A DNA stretch of 64,000 nt from the NCBI GenBank assembly GCA_014621425.1, contig JAANBB010000071.1, positions 1-64,000 on the forward strand, in the 5' to 3' direction. The notes beneath the pieces were generated by a model that was given only the letters and a program-made list of their open reading frames with translations, had not been told where the DNA came from and searched no databases. Source of the stretch: Cylindrodendrum hubeiense (Eukaryota > Ascomycota > Sordariomycetes > Hypocreales > Nectriaceae). This document shows, piece after piece, positions 13,601 through 25,081 of the stretch. Numbering within the stretch: position 1 is the first letter of the stretch; each line of letters begins with the position of its first letter. The translations under genes and the position numbers were made by a program.

Positions 13601-13719
13601 TGCGACGCCGACGGAGAAGCCATGTTGGTGGTGGTGGATTGCTTCGTATCGTCTGAGTGGCTGACTCCCCCCGGGCTGGTGCTGACTACGCACGCCCTGA
13701 CTCTGTAGTGCGTACGAAC

Positions 13720-13807
13720 GCCCTGCTCGAGAGGCCCTGCACCAGAGAGAGAGGCCTTGCTCGAAAGAGAGGCCCTGCTCCAAAAAGAGGCCCTGCTCCT
13801 CCAGAGG
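13720..13807. repeat. Minisatellite, about five 14-20 bp units
   Basis: Units of the form CCCTGCTC...AGAGAGG, 14 to 20 bp long, repeat head to tail with drift. Read on the minus strand they create an EQGLxxEQGL peptide-like repeat, which explains part of the long spurious open frame there. Confidence 0.75.
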
Positions 13808-15265
13808 GTTTGTCTGAGCGACAGACAGGACAGGGACCAACAGCCAGTCAGCCAGGGAAGAGCATCCTTCCTCCCAGCCGGGGGCCGTCAGCAAATCGGA
13901 AGCACAGGGGCCGGCGGGAAAAGGAGGGGAAAGGGAACGGAGGGATGGCCAGACCAGGGCCCCGGCGGCAGCATCGTCGCCGGAGGGAGCAAAGCGCAGA
14001 GGTGCCAGAGGGACTAATTGCTCCAGGTTGGTACACGGTTGGTAGGCAGGCAGGTCGGCAGGCATGTAATAATTAGTACGTCCAAGGCGTACTACGTACT
14101 TGTAAGCACAGAGCAGCAAGGGCAAGGGGCAAACCGAGCACACAGACGAGCAAGGGCCCCTCGTCGCCGGGCTGAGGCAAATCAAACGCCCTCTATTCGA
14201 GTCGCGCCTGTTGCCGTTGCCGGTGCTGGGAGCGAGTTTGGTTTTAGGTATCATTGTCATGCACCTGGTGGTCCATCGAGCATTGGATGGTGCATGCCTG
14301 ATTGATCCAGGACCGGCTCGATTTGGCTTGATACGTGTCAGACGCGGCAGGCAATCATATGCGGCGATGTGCGGTGCGGGCGAGATGCGTCGCTTTTGTA
14401 TCGAGTATACGCCAGCGTCGTCCATCGTTTGGCGGCCGCATCAGCATCCGCATCGCCATCCGCATCAGCACCAAGCATCAGCACGCCACCCAACGCACAA
14501 CAGCGTTTCCATCAATCTGTGACGCCAGATCCACCCCGCCTTGCAACAGCTGAAGAAAAATTCCAGAACAAAAAGCAAATCACGCCCGGCGTTCCAATGG
14601 GAGCATCGGATCCGAAGGATGGCAGCAGCCGCAGCCACGCAGCAATTAGCCCAAAGCCCCCCTTCGGCCCCCCAGTTTCCAGTTCACAGCGGCCAGCCCA
14701 GTCCAGTTCGGTCGTCCAGCGTCACCTAGCATGACAAATGGAGTCGAGAGTGGAAGAAAGAAGCGAACGGCGGCATGGAAAAAGCAAGCAAGGACAAGAA
14801 AAAAAGAGGACCCTAATGAAGGGAAACGAGATGCAATTCCACGTCGGGGCCTGGGATCATCGCTTCCCCTGGTCGTTCAGGTAGGGTAATCGGAGATCTG
14901 TAATTTTTGTGTGTCTCTGGTGCGGTTTTGCTTTGTTGCGGATGGGGCTGCTGCTCCCTTGCTTTTTCTCGCCGAAGCCGCTGTCGAAGGAAGGGCCAAA
15001 AAAAGAAAAGAAATGACGGCGTCCACTTTGGCTCCGTGTCCTCGCCCGAGAGACCTGACTGACCCTGACGCAACTACACGGCACCGAAACTTGCTTCTCG
15101 CGCGCCGAGTCTGGACTGCTTCCGAATCTTGAATCTAGATTTGTGATTCAGTCGTCAGTCTTTTTCGAGCTGTGAAGGTCACGGGTGCCCAACGTCGGGG
15201 ACACTAAGGCCAGGGCCAGGACTAGACTAACACTAGCCCTGGGGCCTGGACGGCGTGCCTAAGTT

Positions 15266-15297
15266 GCTAAGGTACTAAGATGTTAAGGTGCTAAGGT
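15266..15297. repeat. 8-bp tandem repeat, four copies
   Basis: GCTAAGGT, ACTAAGAT, GTTAAGGT and GCTAAGGT in direct succession. Confidence 0.8.
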
Positions 15298-16223
15298 AGG
15301 CAAGAAGGTAACACCAACATCCACCAAGACCAACGCCAATACTAACGGCTCTCGCCCACCTGCGGACGTAGTACGGCCCACGGCATCGTCAATCATGGCG
15401 CACGCACTGCAACCCTGGAAATAAATGATGACCGCCTGGGCTGTGGAACTAGCAACAGAAGATCCATCGTCAATCAAGCAACCGGCAACGACCCCACCCG
15501 GCTTGCTCCAGCTGAGACGGACCAACATGAGTCCCCGCCACCGCAGCCCGTCTCGATTCGTCTCAGCAATGCCTATCCGTCCAGGGCTAATTAATTCCTC
15601 GAGCGTATGGAGCACTCGCCCGTCTGTCTGCCACACGTGTGTGCTTTGCCGTGTACTTTGTACGTACAAAAATACACGTAGCCGGCGCCACGCCAGGGGA
15701 ACCACTTTCACGCACAAACGCACCCACACACCCACAACTTGCCATTTGCCCAAAAAGAGGGCCGCCTATGGGGACCGCTTCAGAACCACACCAGGTTCAT
15801 ACGAGGACCACACACCACAGTCAACGCTTGAGCGCAAAAAAAAAAAGAAGACCACTGGGGAGGCCGATGACTATAGCTGTTAGCCCCCGTCCGCCCAAGG
15901 CCATGTCCCTTTAGGAAGGCATTTTGGAGTCGTGGCATGACCGCCTCGCTGAACCAATCACCGTCGCATCTCAGCTCCGCACCCAAGGTCTCGGCAACGC
16001 CCCCGCCCAGCCCAATCGTCCATTCAACCAACCCTTCTCGGCCATCGTTGATTCTATTCGCACGAGGCCGCGCGCCGCTGCAGCAGCGACCAGAGATTGG
16101 CCCATTGTCATTTCCCGCTGAAACAGGGTCGTCTGGTGGCCTGCGTCCAGCCTGACCTGCGCGAGCTAGCCCCGTGTGTCGTAGTTTTTGGGTGCATGTG
16201 CCCCGGCTGGTGCGGGTCGTTTG

Positions 16224-16282
16224 CTTGTGTGTGTGTGTGTGCTTGTGTGTGCTTGTGTGTGCTTGCGTGTGCTTGCGTGTGC
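16224..16282. repeat. GT-rich tract with a 10-bp tandem repeat
   Basis: A (GT)n run is followed by four decamers at 16241-16280: GCTTGTGTGT twice and GCTTGCGTGT twice. Likely length-variable between strains. Confidence 0.88.
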
Positions 16283-17130
16283 CCAGCTCGAGTCTGCTCT
16301 GTATTACTCCATCGGGGCACTGGCTCACTGGTTCTTATTCTCGCTCTTGTTTCGGCGATGGGTCCATGCCGCCATTGGGGGCTGGCGGATCACTGGATGA
16401 TGCTGCACTGCAGTGGCTCAGCGGGTGACGGGGCGGCTCGCTGACTGGCCGGCCGAGTCGTTGAGGACTGGAGTTGAGTGGCAGAGTGGGTGAGCCCGGT
16501 GGAGACGCTCGTACACCTTGTGCCTTGTACCACAGTAGTTGTGCGCCTTTTGGGTTTGGCCCGTTTCGATTTGGTCAGCGCAATCTACTCTTTGCTCCGG
16601 TGGGAGGACCGGTGCTCGGCAGAACCGAGTCTACGGATGGACAGGATTGGACAGCATGCGAGGGCGGTGGAAGATCTAGAAGCACGACAAAGGAGTTGGC
16701 CTCGAGGAAACTGCGCTAGATCCGGCATCAATGTGTGATGTTTCTGCAGTCTGGGGCATACTTCGTACGTAACTGACCGACTGCCAACGTCGCAGACGTA
16801 CGGAGTACTGCCGGGCTGCATTTCCAACATGGAGACGTGCACACACTCCTGGCACTGGGCGGCACTGGACGGCACTGGGCAGAGATCAGACATGGCGGCA
16901 TCGAGCAAGACCATTGGAATGCGACGATCCGAGGGAGAGAAATCCTCACCTGAACGGTCCGCACCCGCGCCCGACGGGGAAGACAAGACACTCTCGCATC
17001 CGCATCAGCACGGTTCGCAACCCATCCCATCCTCGATCATCCCGAGGACAAACACTGTGCTAGTCGCCAGCCATGGCTGCGTCTTCTAGAAGGACGGCAG
17101 AAGGCTCGCACCACGAGCCCACCACGAGGG

Positions 17131-17185
17131 CCACGGCAGGGCCACGGCAGGACCACGGCAGGACGCGGCAGGACGCGGCAGGGCC
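17131..17185. repeat. 10-11 bp tandem repeat, five copies
   Basis: Units (C)CACGGCAGG(G/A) three times, then CGCGGCAGG(A/G) twice. Noncoding. Confidence 0.8.
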
Positions 17186-17757
17186 ACAGCTGGGCCAGAG
17201 TCGCTCACGGTCGCGGCCTCGCATGCTGGCGCTGCAGGGGATGCAAGTGGATGATGGGACGCAGCGGATGGGACGCAGTGGGTGCGGGCGACGTACTTTC
17301 GTAGGCTGCGCAGGCTGCGCAGCTGGGCCAATTTGCGGGCGCTCATCACCACGAGACAGGGGCAGGGGCGGCCGGAGGCTTGACCACTCAGTCAATCAAT
17401 CGGTCATGATGGCTTGGCCAGGCCCCGGGCAAGTAAGTCAGGGCTTGTCTCCGGTCCCCGTCGCCACCAGTGAGAGCGACGACGGCCTGGACGGTCCCGA
17501 CAAGGGACCAGGCACGCTATCGAGGAGCCAAGCAGCCCGCCGCCGACTGTCCAGTGCTACTCTACTAGGGACTAACCTACGGTACGGCCAGTGGATGCGC
17601 ACACTGCACAGCGCTGGCTGTCTATCACACGCCGGCGCCCACACAGCCTACAGGAGGAACGCCTCCGGGAGGAGGACAGGTCCAAGGGCACTCCCTGCGG
17701 GCTGCGTGTAACGTGAACGAACCCAAGCCAAAACCTTCATCCAGATGCGCCACGGTG

Positions 17758-17812
17758 ACAGCGACCCAGCGACCAGCGACATCCAGCGACCCCCAGCGAT
17801 GCAGGGAGCGAC
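17758..17812. repeat. Clustered AGCGAC hexamers
   Basis: AGCGAC or AGCGAT recurs about six times within 55 bp with spacers of 2 to 5 bp. Either a decayed minisatellite or a cluster of binding sites upstream of the second zinc-finger gene. Confidence 0.5.
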
Positions 17813-18157
17813 CCGGCGGCCTAGCCACCTCGCGACCTAGCGACGGCCGCTTTGGGCACGCCATCTGGGGATGTGTGGTGACCTCGGCCTCACCCTCCCA
17901 TCGTGCCGTGGGACCTTCCTCTTTGCGAGCAAGAGGGCGGGTTTCATCAGCGCCCTTGGCCTTGGCCCTTGGGATGTAAAAAAAGGCTTCTGCAAATGAC
18001 GTTCCTGAAACGGCGTTGGCCTTGGACCGGGGCCCCTTGAGCGACGAGGCGACTAGAGGGCGAGCTAGCCAGGGGGCCAGGGTCAACGTGGGCCGACCAA
18101 GTGCGATGTGCTCCGGCAAGCCCGTTATAATGTCTCACGGGGAGCCCAGCATTCTTC

Positions 18158-18177
18158 GAAGCCTTCTAGAAGGCTTC
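18158..18177. promoter_or_regulatory. Perfect 20-bp palindrome upstream of the second zinc-finger gene
   Basis: GAAGCCTTCTAGAAGGCTTC reads the same on both strands. It lies about 580 bp before the ATG and contains inverted GAA/TTC modules (central TTCTAGAA) resembling part of a heat-shock-factor site, although the outer spacing is 3 rather than 2 bp. A role is inference. Confidence 0.4.
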
Positions 18178-18757
18178 TGCTTCGTCTTTCGCTGCTCGAC
18201 TGCGCCCCTCGCCCCTCTCTTGTCTCTGCCCTGCTCTGTTTCTGTCTCCTCCTGCACTCCCGCCTCGCTTCCTGCGTCTACACCAGAACATCCAGCACTC
18301 CCGATCTTCGATCCAGGCAACGCCTTTCGACTCAACCTCTCACCCTCAACTCCTAATCGTCGCGGGCTGGCGATCTCCTCTCCTTAATATCCATACCTGA
18401 GGCCCAGACGATTACGAACTCTTGCCGGCTGCGCTTTTCTAGGCAACCAACCGTCCCGGCCAATCCGCCAACTCATCGCGACAACGCTCTTTCACCAACC
18501 CGCCTCGACGACTCCCGACGCTGCACTCTGCCACGACACTGAACCGCCTCGCCCGTGAATCAGTGTTTACTCGCTTTCTCGCTCTATCCGCACACGTCCA
18601 TGCGAGTCTTATCGTCCACGGCCACACTCGACTTCTGACCCTTGCCCACGGCTTCGCCTCGACTGCTGTCGCCGCCTCCGCTGCCGCATTCCCTCCTCAG
18701 CGCTGAGCGCGCATCATCGCCCTGTCAAACGACACGAGCGGGGAGCACACCAGCGTC

Positions 18758-20683
18758 ATGTTTCCCTTCCCTGTTCAAGATGACCAGGCCGTGAGGCCGT
18801 TGTCCGACGACGACCAGCAAGTTTTGCTGGGACTCGTCCGTCGCTACGGCGTCTCCAGTCTGGTCTGCGCCCTGACCGGTGTCGGTACGCCTTGTGAGTT
18901 TTTCCCTCATTGATCGGTCATAGACACATCCCACTCACACACAACAGCGCGTGCCTCTACCTTCTCGGCGACTACCCTCCTCAGCAACACCAGTGCGCCC
19001 TCTCTCACCTGGAGCAGTTCCGAGGCTTCGCACGGCCGCTCTGATGCTGCATCAATCCGCACTCAGTCCACCTGGCAAGACGCCAACACCGACGTCCCTT
19101 CGATCCACGAGGGTGACATTGGAAAGATCTCCACCGACCGCAACTGGCTCGACTCGCCCGCGCTCATGCAATCACCGCTTCCCTCATGCGATGTCACCTC
19201 TAACCCGTCTCCTCGACATGTCACGCCCACCTCTAAGAAGTACCAGTGCCCCATGTGCTACCTGGACAACAACCCTGTGGGCTTCGGCCGCAAGAGCGAC
19301 TTCAAGAAGCATCTGTACAACTTCCACGGCGTCGATGTGATCTGGATTTGCAAGACCAAGGGCTGCCACCTCTCATTTGCTACTGAGCGAGCCTACAGCA
19401 CTCACGCTAAGGAGACGCATCGCATGGATGCTCTCCCCAACAGCTCCGCCAAGACTGATCTCTGCCCCCAGGTTGTCTTTGCTTGTGGCTTTGCCAACTG
19501 CAAGGACCGTGTCTTCGAGGCTCAGAACAACGACCAGGCATCTGCCAGCCGTGACAAGTACTTTGAGCACATTGCCAAGCACTTCGAGGATGGCTTTGAT
19601 GTGAACAACTGGGAGTACAAGGTGCAATTGCACAACCTGATGCGCCAGTCCAAGGTCAAGTCTATCTGGAAAACGTGCATCTGGCCCAAGGAGAAGAGGC
19701 AACAACTTACCTGGCAGCCGCGCTCGTCTGGCGACCTCAAGCGCATGCTCGAGGCCCGACATCTCGGCGAAGATATCTCGACTCTTGTCCGCCTCGCCTT
19801 CATCCTCGGTACCTCGCCCTTCACCAACCACACCACACCGCCTCCTAGCGAGATTGACCTTCAGTTCCCCTTGCCCGTCCGCTCCGAGTGCTTGATGGAT
19901 ACGGTTGGTCACTCCGAAGGATCGCAGCCCAAGTCGGACGCTTCAAGCACCAGCGCGAGCACTCCTGCAGCCACCATCCCTAAGCAACAGCAACCGCAGA
20001 CTCCCCAACCGAACCACCTTCCTACCCGACGGATCAAGCAGGAGACTCGCCCCTCGACTCCCGTGGATGGCCTTCCTGAGCCCATGATCCAGGACGATCT
20101 GACATCCGGACCTCACCCTGGTACTCCCTTCCCGATCCCTGACGAGACTGTCTGGCCCGTGGGTGCACCCAAGTTCGCGCCCGACCAGATGAACACTTTT
20201 GCCGATGCCAGCATGACCTATATCCTCCCGGGACAGGAGCTTCCCCAGCAACAATGGGGTCACATGAGCCCTGTACCTCAATATCACCAGCAAGACGAAA
20301 TCATGACCAACGTCTACATGACCCCGAACCCCAACCAGTCCTCAGCCGTCCGACCCGCCACTCCGATTCCCTCGAAGCGACCTGGATCTTGGGGGAAGCG
20401 TTTGAGCCTTGAGAACCTCCGACCGAAGAAGAAGAACATGAGCATCTACGGAAGCCCGGCCTCTGACACCGAAGCCGTCCCCCCAGTGCCCGCCATGTAC
20501 GCCGCGGAGATGATGCCCACCTCCATGCCTGTGGGCTACGACCTGCCGATGCGGATGGGTCACCCGGCTCAGGGCTTCACCTCTAACCCCACGGGCTACA
20601 TGCAGCAGCACCACCACGCTCAGATGCAGCACATGGGCTCACCAACGACCTTTTACCTCGACGACACGGACATTAGACTTTAA
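18758..20683 (+). CDS. C2H2 zinc-finger protein, copy 2 of two paralogs
   Basis: Exons 18758-18893 and 18948-20683 are joined by a phase-1, 54-nt intron (18894-18947), giving 623 residues. The order is the same as in the gene at 8810-10625: an N-terminal motif (LLGLVRRYGVSSLVCAL), a Ser/Thr linker, then CPMCYLDN...HLYNFH, the classical CKTKGC...H-x4-H finger, CGFANC...HIAKHF, and a conserved W-x-P-R-SSGDLKRMLEARHLG segment. The tail is longer, rich in Pro, Gln and Met, and contains a basic patch (LRPKKKN) that could be a nuclear localisation signal. Likely a transcriptional regulator. The shared intron phase and position show duplication of an intron-bearing ancestor. Confidence 0.88.
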
Positions 20684-21590
20684 GGCAACACGGGAAGAAA
20701 AGCGTTTCTTATCATGACATTTACACTGGCTTTTATCGGGGCGGATTTATACGCTGTACTAATATCTTTACCTACCTACCTCGGGGAGGAGGAGGAAAAT
20801 ACCTGATGACGGGATACCCATCCTCTTCTCTCCATTGACGAGACCACTCTATCTTTTCTTTGTCCATCTGTTTTCTGCGTCGAGATTTACGACGACGTCT
20901 TCTACACATCTTTTCTTGGATTTGTCTCTTGCATTTCCCTCAGTCTTTGTATTTGTTTGCCCACATTTTTTTTACAACTGTTTTGAGATACCACGGTGTT
21001 GAAGAAAGTCATGGAGGGGCGGGATTTCCAATTGGGCTCAACCTGTTTTGTTTTGACTGCGTTCGTGGGGGAAAAGAGCGGGAGATACCTGGACCTGGCG
21101 GATACCCCTGTGTGCCAGTTGGCAAACGAGATGAGAAAGGGGTGGGAGGGTGATGTGTGTTGGGCGCGTTTATATAAGTGCTTGTGTAGTAGGAGGTATT
21201 AATGAAAGAAGTCAAACAGATGATATGATGGTTCAATATGCTGTGATGTGATGTATACATGGATGGCGGTGGCTATGAAATTCAGGTTTCACCCCTCCTG
21301 CGGTTTAACTGTACCTATAAGAATTGCAGAAATGACTGACGCATCTCCCATTTGGTGGGTAGGCAGTCGATATTCGTTGGCTACTGATCACAGCCTGATG
21401 GGGCTGAAGGCAAGGCAGAGCAACCGGCGCATATCATGCAGCCTCAGCCTCACTGGCGTATTCCTGTTCTGACTGCACACCTCGTCCCCGGAGCCCTTCT
21501 TCTTGAGCGAGATCCGAACTTGGCGTCAACACTATCAGAAGGAACGAACCCGAATCTTTCATTTCTTGCACTTTCGCGCCCGCCATCGAA
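20684..21590. other. Intergenic region
   Basis: About 0.9 kb holding the 3' UTR of the zinc-finger gene and the promoter of the next gene. No coding frame with recognisable content. Confidence 0.6.
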
Positions 21591-23748
21591 ATGGCCGAGG
21601 TTCTTGGAATCGTGTCCAGCGTCATCACCGTCATTGAAACGGCCGGCAAGTTGGGCACCAGTGCTATCAAGCTCAAGCAACTATGGGATGAAGTCCAAGA
21701 TGTCCCCGAGAGCATCAAGAGGCAGATGCAGCACCTCGACATGATAGCGCCGGTGCTTGAGGATATGGAAGACGAGTTCCAACAGACGCGAAACATGGTG
21801 CGGAGTGACCGCGCTGCAATACGCAGCTTGGAATACTGCCGGAGAGCCGTCACAGATCTGGAGACCTTGGTTGAGGACATGCAACTACAAGTTGCGACAG
21901 CAAAAAAAGGCAAGAGAACAGTGGCCAAGTTTAAAGTAACACTCAAGAAAGGCGTACTTCAACAATACTACGAGCGTCTCGGATCCGCGCTGCAGTTACT
22001 TAATTTGTCACAGCAGACATACTTGATGTGAGCCTCAAGATTCGATGGGCCTGTTACTTGAATGCCCGAAAAGTGTACTGATGAGTTGCAGTGCCCTGAC
22101 AAGAGCCCAACCCTCGATAATAATGTCTGAGTTCCAGACGCTGCAAGCTCAATCGCGCGAGGCGGATGCACTTCGAGTGCAGGCTGTTGACGAAGAAACC
22201 GACACAGAGGAGACGACCCCCAGTCTCATCTCGAAAAAAGAATCATGTGCAAAGAACCATACCATAAGCCCGGCTTCCCAATCTCGAGCTACGTCGCCCA
22301 AAACCAGGATGTTCCCTTGGCAGCGTCCGAGGTTCCTGCCGAAGCTTTCTTACCAAGTAGTTGATGCATCCGATGGGCATTCGTTTACACTCATCTCGCA
22401 AAGTCAGGCACCCGTCGGGTAATCGAATTTCGTGGACATGCTGACCATTTCCCAGTCCATCAGGCTCGATTCCAACTGCCAAGTTGGCTAACGCAGAAAG
22501 CATGGGACTTCCAGGCTTTTAGGGCTTATGATGGATGGAGGATTCAACTCACGCCGTGGTGTATTCGCCCACAGATCAGTGACGTATTCCTGTATGCCTT
22601 CCAAGGAGATACTGATAAGCTGCTTGCGGCGCTCGAAGAGAAAGAAGCCTCTTTGTATGATTGTGATCCGTTAGGATGGACCCTGTTCGATGTAAGCTCT
22701 TTCTATATTTAATGAGTATGCTGGCATGTTCATGTATTGATCACAGTGTTAGTTTGCAATCATCTCCCCTCAAATCGACCTATGCAAGAGATTATTAGAG
22801 ATGGGCCTGGGCGATACACGTCCTGAATTTCTAATTCCTTTCCAAGATTACCTTCACGGAAATGCCGGCACGAGTCTCGGTGATATACTGAATTTCTGCC
22901 GGTTTCTCGCGTCCAAGGGTTATTTTGAGGACGCCGTGGATCACGTATTCTCGGTTAATTCAGAAAACCCACTTGACGGGGTGCCCTTGGGAAACATGAT
23001 ATGGCAGATTCCTGGATTGCTGGAGATTATCCGAGAGACGAGTCTCCCAAACTTTGACAAGATCGCGCCAATATCTGGATTTAGGATATTTGATTGGGAA
23101 GATGTTGATCCAGGGCTGCTCTTGGGTATCCTAACTAGTCATGAGCTTATGTCACCAGCATGTTTCTGGTCACAGCAACTTGACGGGAACTTGATCTTGG
23201 AGTTCGTGGAAGAATACTTCAACGTAGCGATGGACGCAATACTGACGGGTATTTGCCCTGAACGGAGGGACAACATGCGGTTGCTAACAAGGTGGTTGTT
23301 CACTGGGGCTTCCGCAGAGGAAACTTTTACCCGCACATCAGCGAAGGAAATTGGCACGCCACTGTGTATCGCTTATGAACGGATTCAGATCTACGAGGAG
23401 AGTAAAGCCATCCTTGACCATTCTCTTCGATATGCGGTGCAGATATGGCTCGAAGACCTGATGGAGGCAGGTGTGGATCTGGAAGCGTATGGACAATTGG
23501 AAGCGGCAGCTCTGAGTAGGAATACCGAGGACTTTAACCGGCGCTTTATGGGGGAGACATGGGTTCCCGGTTTCTGCTTGGGCCCGTACCTTGTGTCCTT
23601 GGAGTATGGGCCTCGCCCAGAAGACTGGAAGGTTGGGTATGATCACTGTGTTGAAGAATATGCCGGGGAGTTTTGGTGGGTGTTGGGCGCCGAGGAGAGA
23701 CTGATGCCAGGGCCGATGCCGGGAGCATGGGAGGATGAGGATGAGTAG
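21591..23748 (+). CDS. Protein with fungal STAND/NACHT-associated N-terminal domain
   Basis: Exons 21591-22027, 22092-22402, 22456-22691 and 22753-23748 give 659 residues; all introns are GT-AG and 53-64 nt. The first 150 residues, starting MAEVLGIVSSVITVIETAGKL and all-helical, match the fungal N-terminal domain found in front of NACHT, ankyrin and similar domains in NLR-like proteins. The motif from PSWLTQKAWDFQ to LGWTLFD is characteristic of a fungal family where it precedes a short ankyrin-like unit (AIISPQIDLCKRLLEMG). I see no Walker A/B, so no NTPase. The C-terminal 300 residues are acidic and unrecognised. Possibly a non-self-recognition or signalling component, by analogy only. The intron at 22403 (GTCAGG) is the weakest junction, but it alone keeps the frame. 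Confidence 0.78.
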
Positions 23749-25081
23749 ACTGTGGATAAATATGAGATACGACGCTACATGAATACTGTATATCAAGACT
23801 GGAAGTGTCCGGATCCTTTGGAAGTGATAGGGCAGCTTGCTCGGAGCTAGAAGTGATACCGAGGATGGAAATCAGGATAGTCTATCACATGATTGGGGGG
23901 GCATAGGACGGAGTCAGATCTAAGATGTGGACTGCACGGAGTACATATGTATGATGTAGCTTGTCGGGGCAGATAAGATTAGCGACACAGATTTCTCCAT
24001 CATTTTATTTCAAGTGGGACAAAATTCGGGGAGTCATAGACTCATGGTGGGTGATGTGCATCAGCGACAGAACGTGTGCCGAGCACGGAGGAGGGTACTA
24101 TTTACGGCCAATTGCAGGGACGGGAAATAGGTCAGCTACTGTGTCATTCACACTGGGCGGTTGGCATGTAACTATGGGAATTGCTCTGTGGCAAAGCCCA
24201 TGGCGTGCGTATGCGAACGGACGGCACTTGGGTGTCCCACCGAAAACGTGCCGCTCCCCTAAGACACAGTAAGCCCAGCTGCAGCAGGTTTCCCCGCCCG
24301 CCACTTGCTGTGTCGTGTGTGTCTCAGCGGGCCGCTGCAAACAGGCGGAAAGCTTCAGGGCAACACACTGTGGAGCGGCACAATGTGTTGCGTGCGAGTA
24401 AACGGATGGATGGCCAGCCCCTGAGTTCGGGGAAACGGGGAATCAGCTCCGGGGGGGTCGAAGGGCTTCAATGGCTCATGCCCAGATGACTCGCCGGGCC
24501 TAGGATCCCGTTTCGCTTCGTGGTGCCCTCGGGCAGAGCGAAAAGCGACACACACAACAACGGATGATAGCACGCGGAAGCGACCAGCGACCAGCGTCCA
24601 GCCAATCCAGGCGTTCGTGCTAGTGGCGATATCGGCCATACGCAAGCGCGGTGATTGGCCCGACTCCACCGATCCCTCCTGTTCGGGTTGGTCCCCTCCT
24701 GGGGTGGCCCGTGCGGGGCCTCAGAGAGTCGCAGAAGCCGCCCGGAACGACGCTGTGAGGGAGTCACCCAGCACTGCTCTGGCGGTGCTACCCCACACGC
24801 ACGCCGGTTCCACCCCGGCCACCGGCCGCCCGACCGCTTGTGATATTTTTTCCCCGGCACGCCCTTTAGGCCAGCGACTGACTTTTGACTTGTTTCTGCC
24901 TCCGTCACCATCTCCAGATCGCCCCAGACTGTGCTTCGACCCCAATTGAGTGCTCCCGCGAGGCCTCACTTCCCTACCGTTCTCCCTCGCCGTTCCCTCA
25001 GAGCCCGTGGCTCTCTGGTTCGTCTGTCCACCGACACCGCCCACCTCCCACCACGCCCCCAGCTCCTCCTCCACCTCCGCG
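23749..25081. other. Intergenic region, ILV2 promoter and leader
   Basis: About 1.3 kb. The last 250 bp are CT-rich, as expected of a leader for a highly expressed housekeeping gene. No upstream ATG was seen close to the ILV2 start. No other gene recognised. Confidence 0.6.

Larger units (their letters stand above)
10626..18757. other. 8-kb gene desert with minisatellites
   Basis: The region between the two zinc-finger paralogs. GC-rich, with many small overlapping open frames but no domain, no conserved motif and no convincing spliced gene on either strand. The longest frame (minus, 13067-14425, 452 codons) is low-complexity and partly made by a minisatellite. Tandem repeats occur at 13720-13807, 15266-15297, 16224-16282, 17131-17185 and 17758-17812. 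The last 600 bp are pyrimidine rich and resemble a leader. Probably regulatory DNA and a long 5' UTR. Confidence 0.5.

Noticed and set aside
13067..14425. 452-codon open frame on the minus strand in the desert
   Set aside because: Composition is low-complexity and arginine/proline/serine rich, part of it comes from a minisatellite, and there are competing open frames in other phases. Long stop-free frames are expected in GC-rich DNA.
22419..22455. Alternative 37-nt GTAATC intron in the STAND-type gene
   Set aside because: It puts the next exon in the wrong frame, losing the conserved PSWLTQKAWDFQ segment; the donor at 22403 keeps it.
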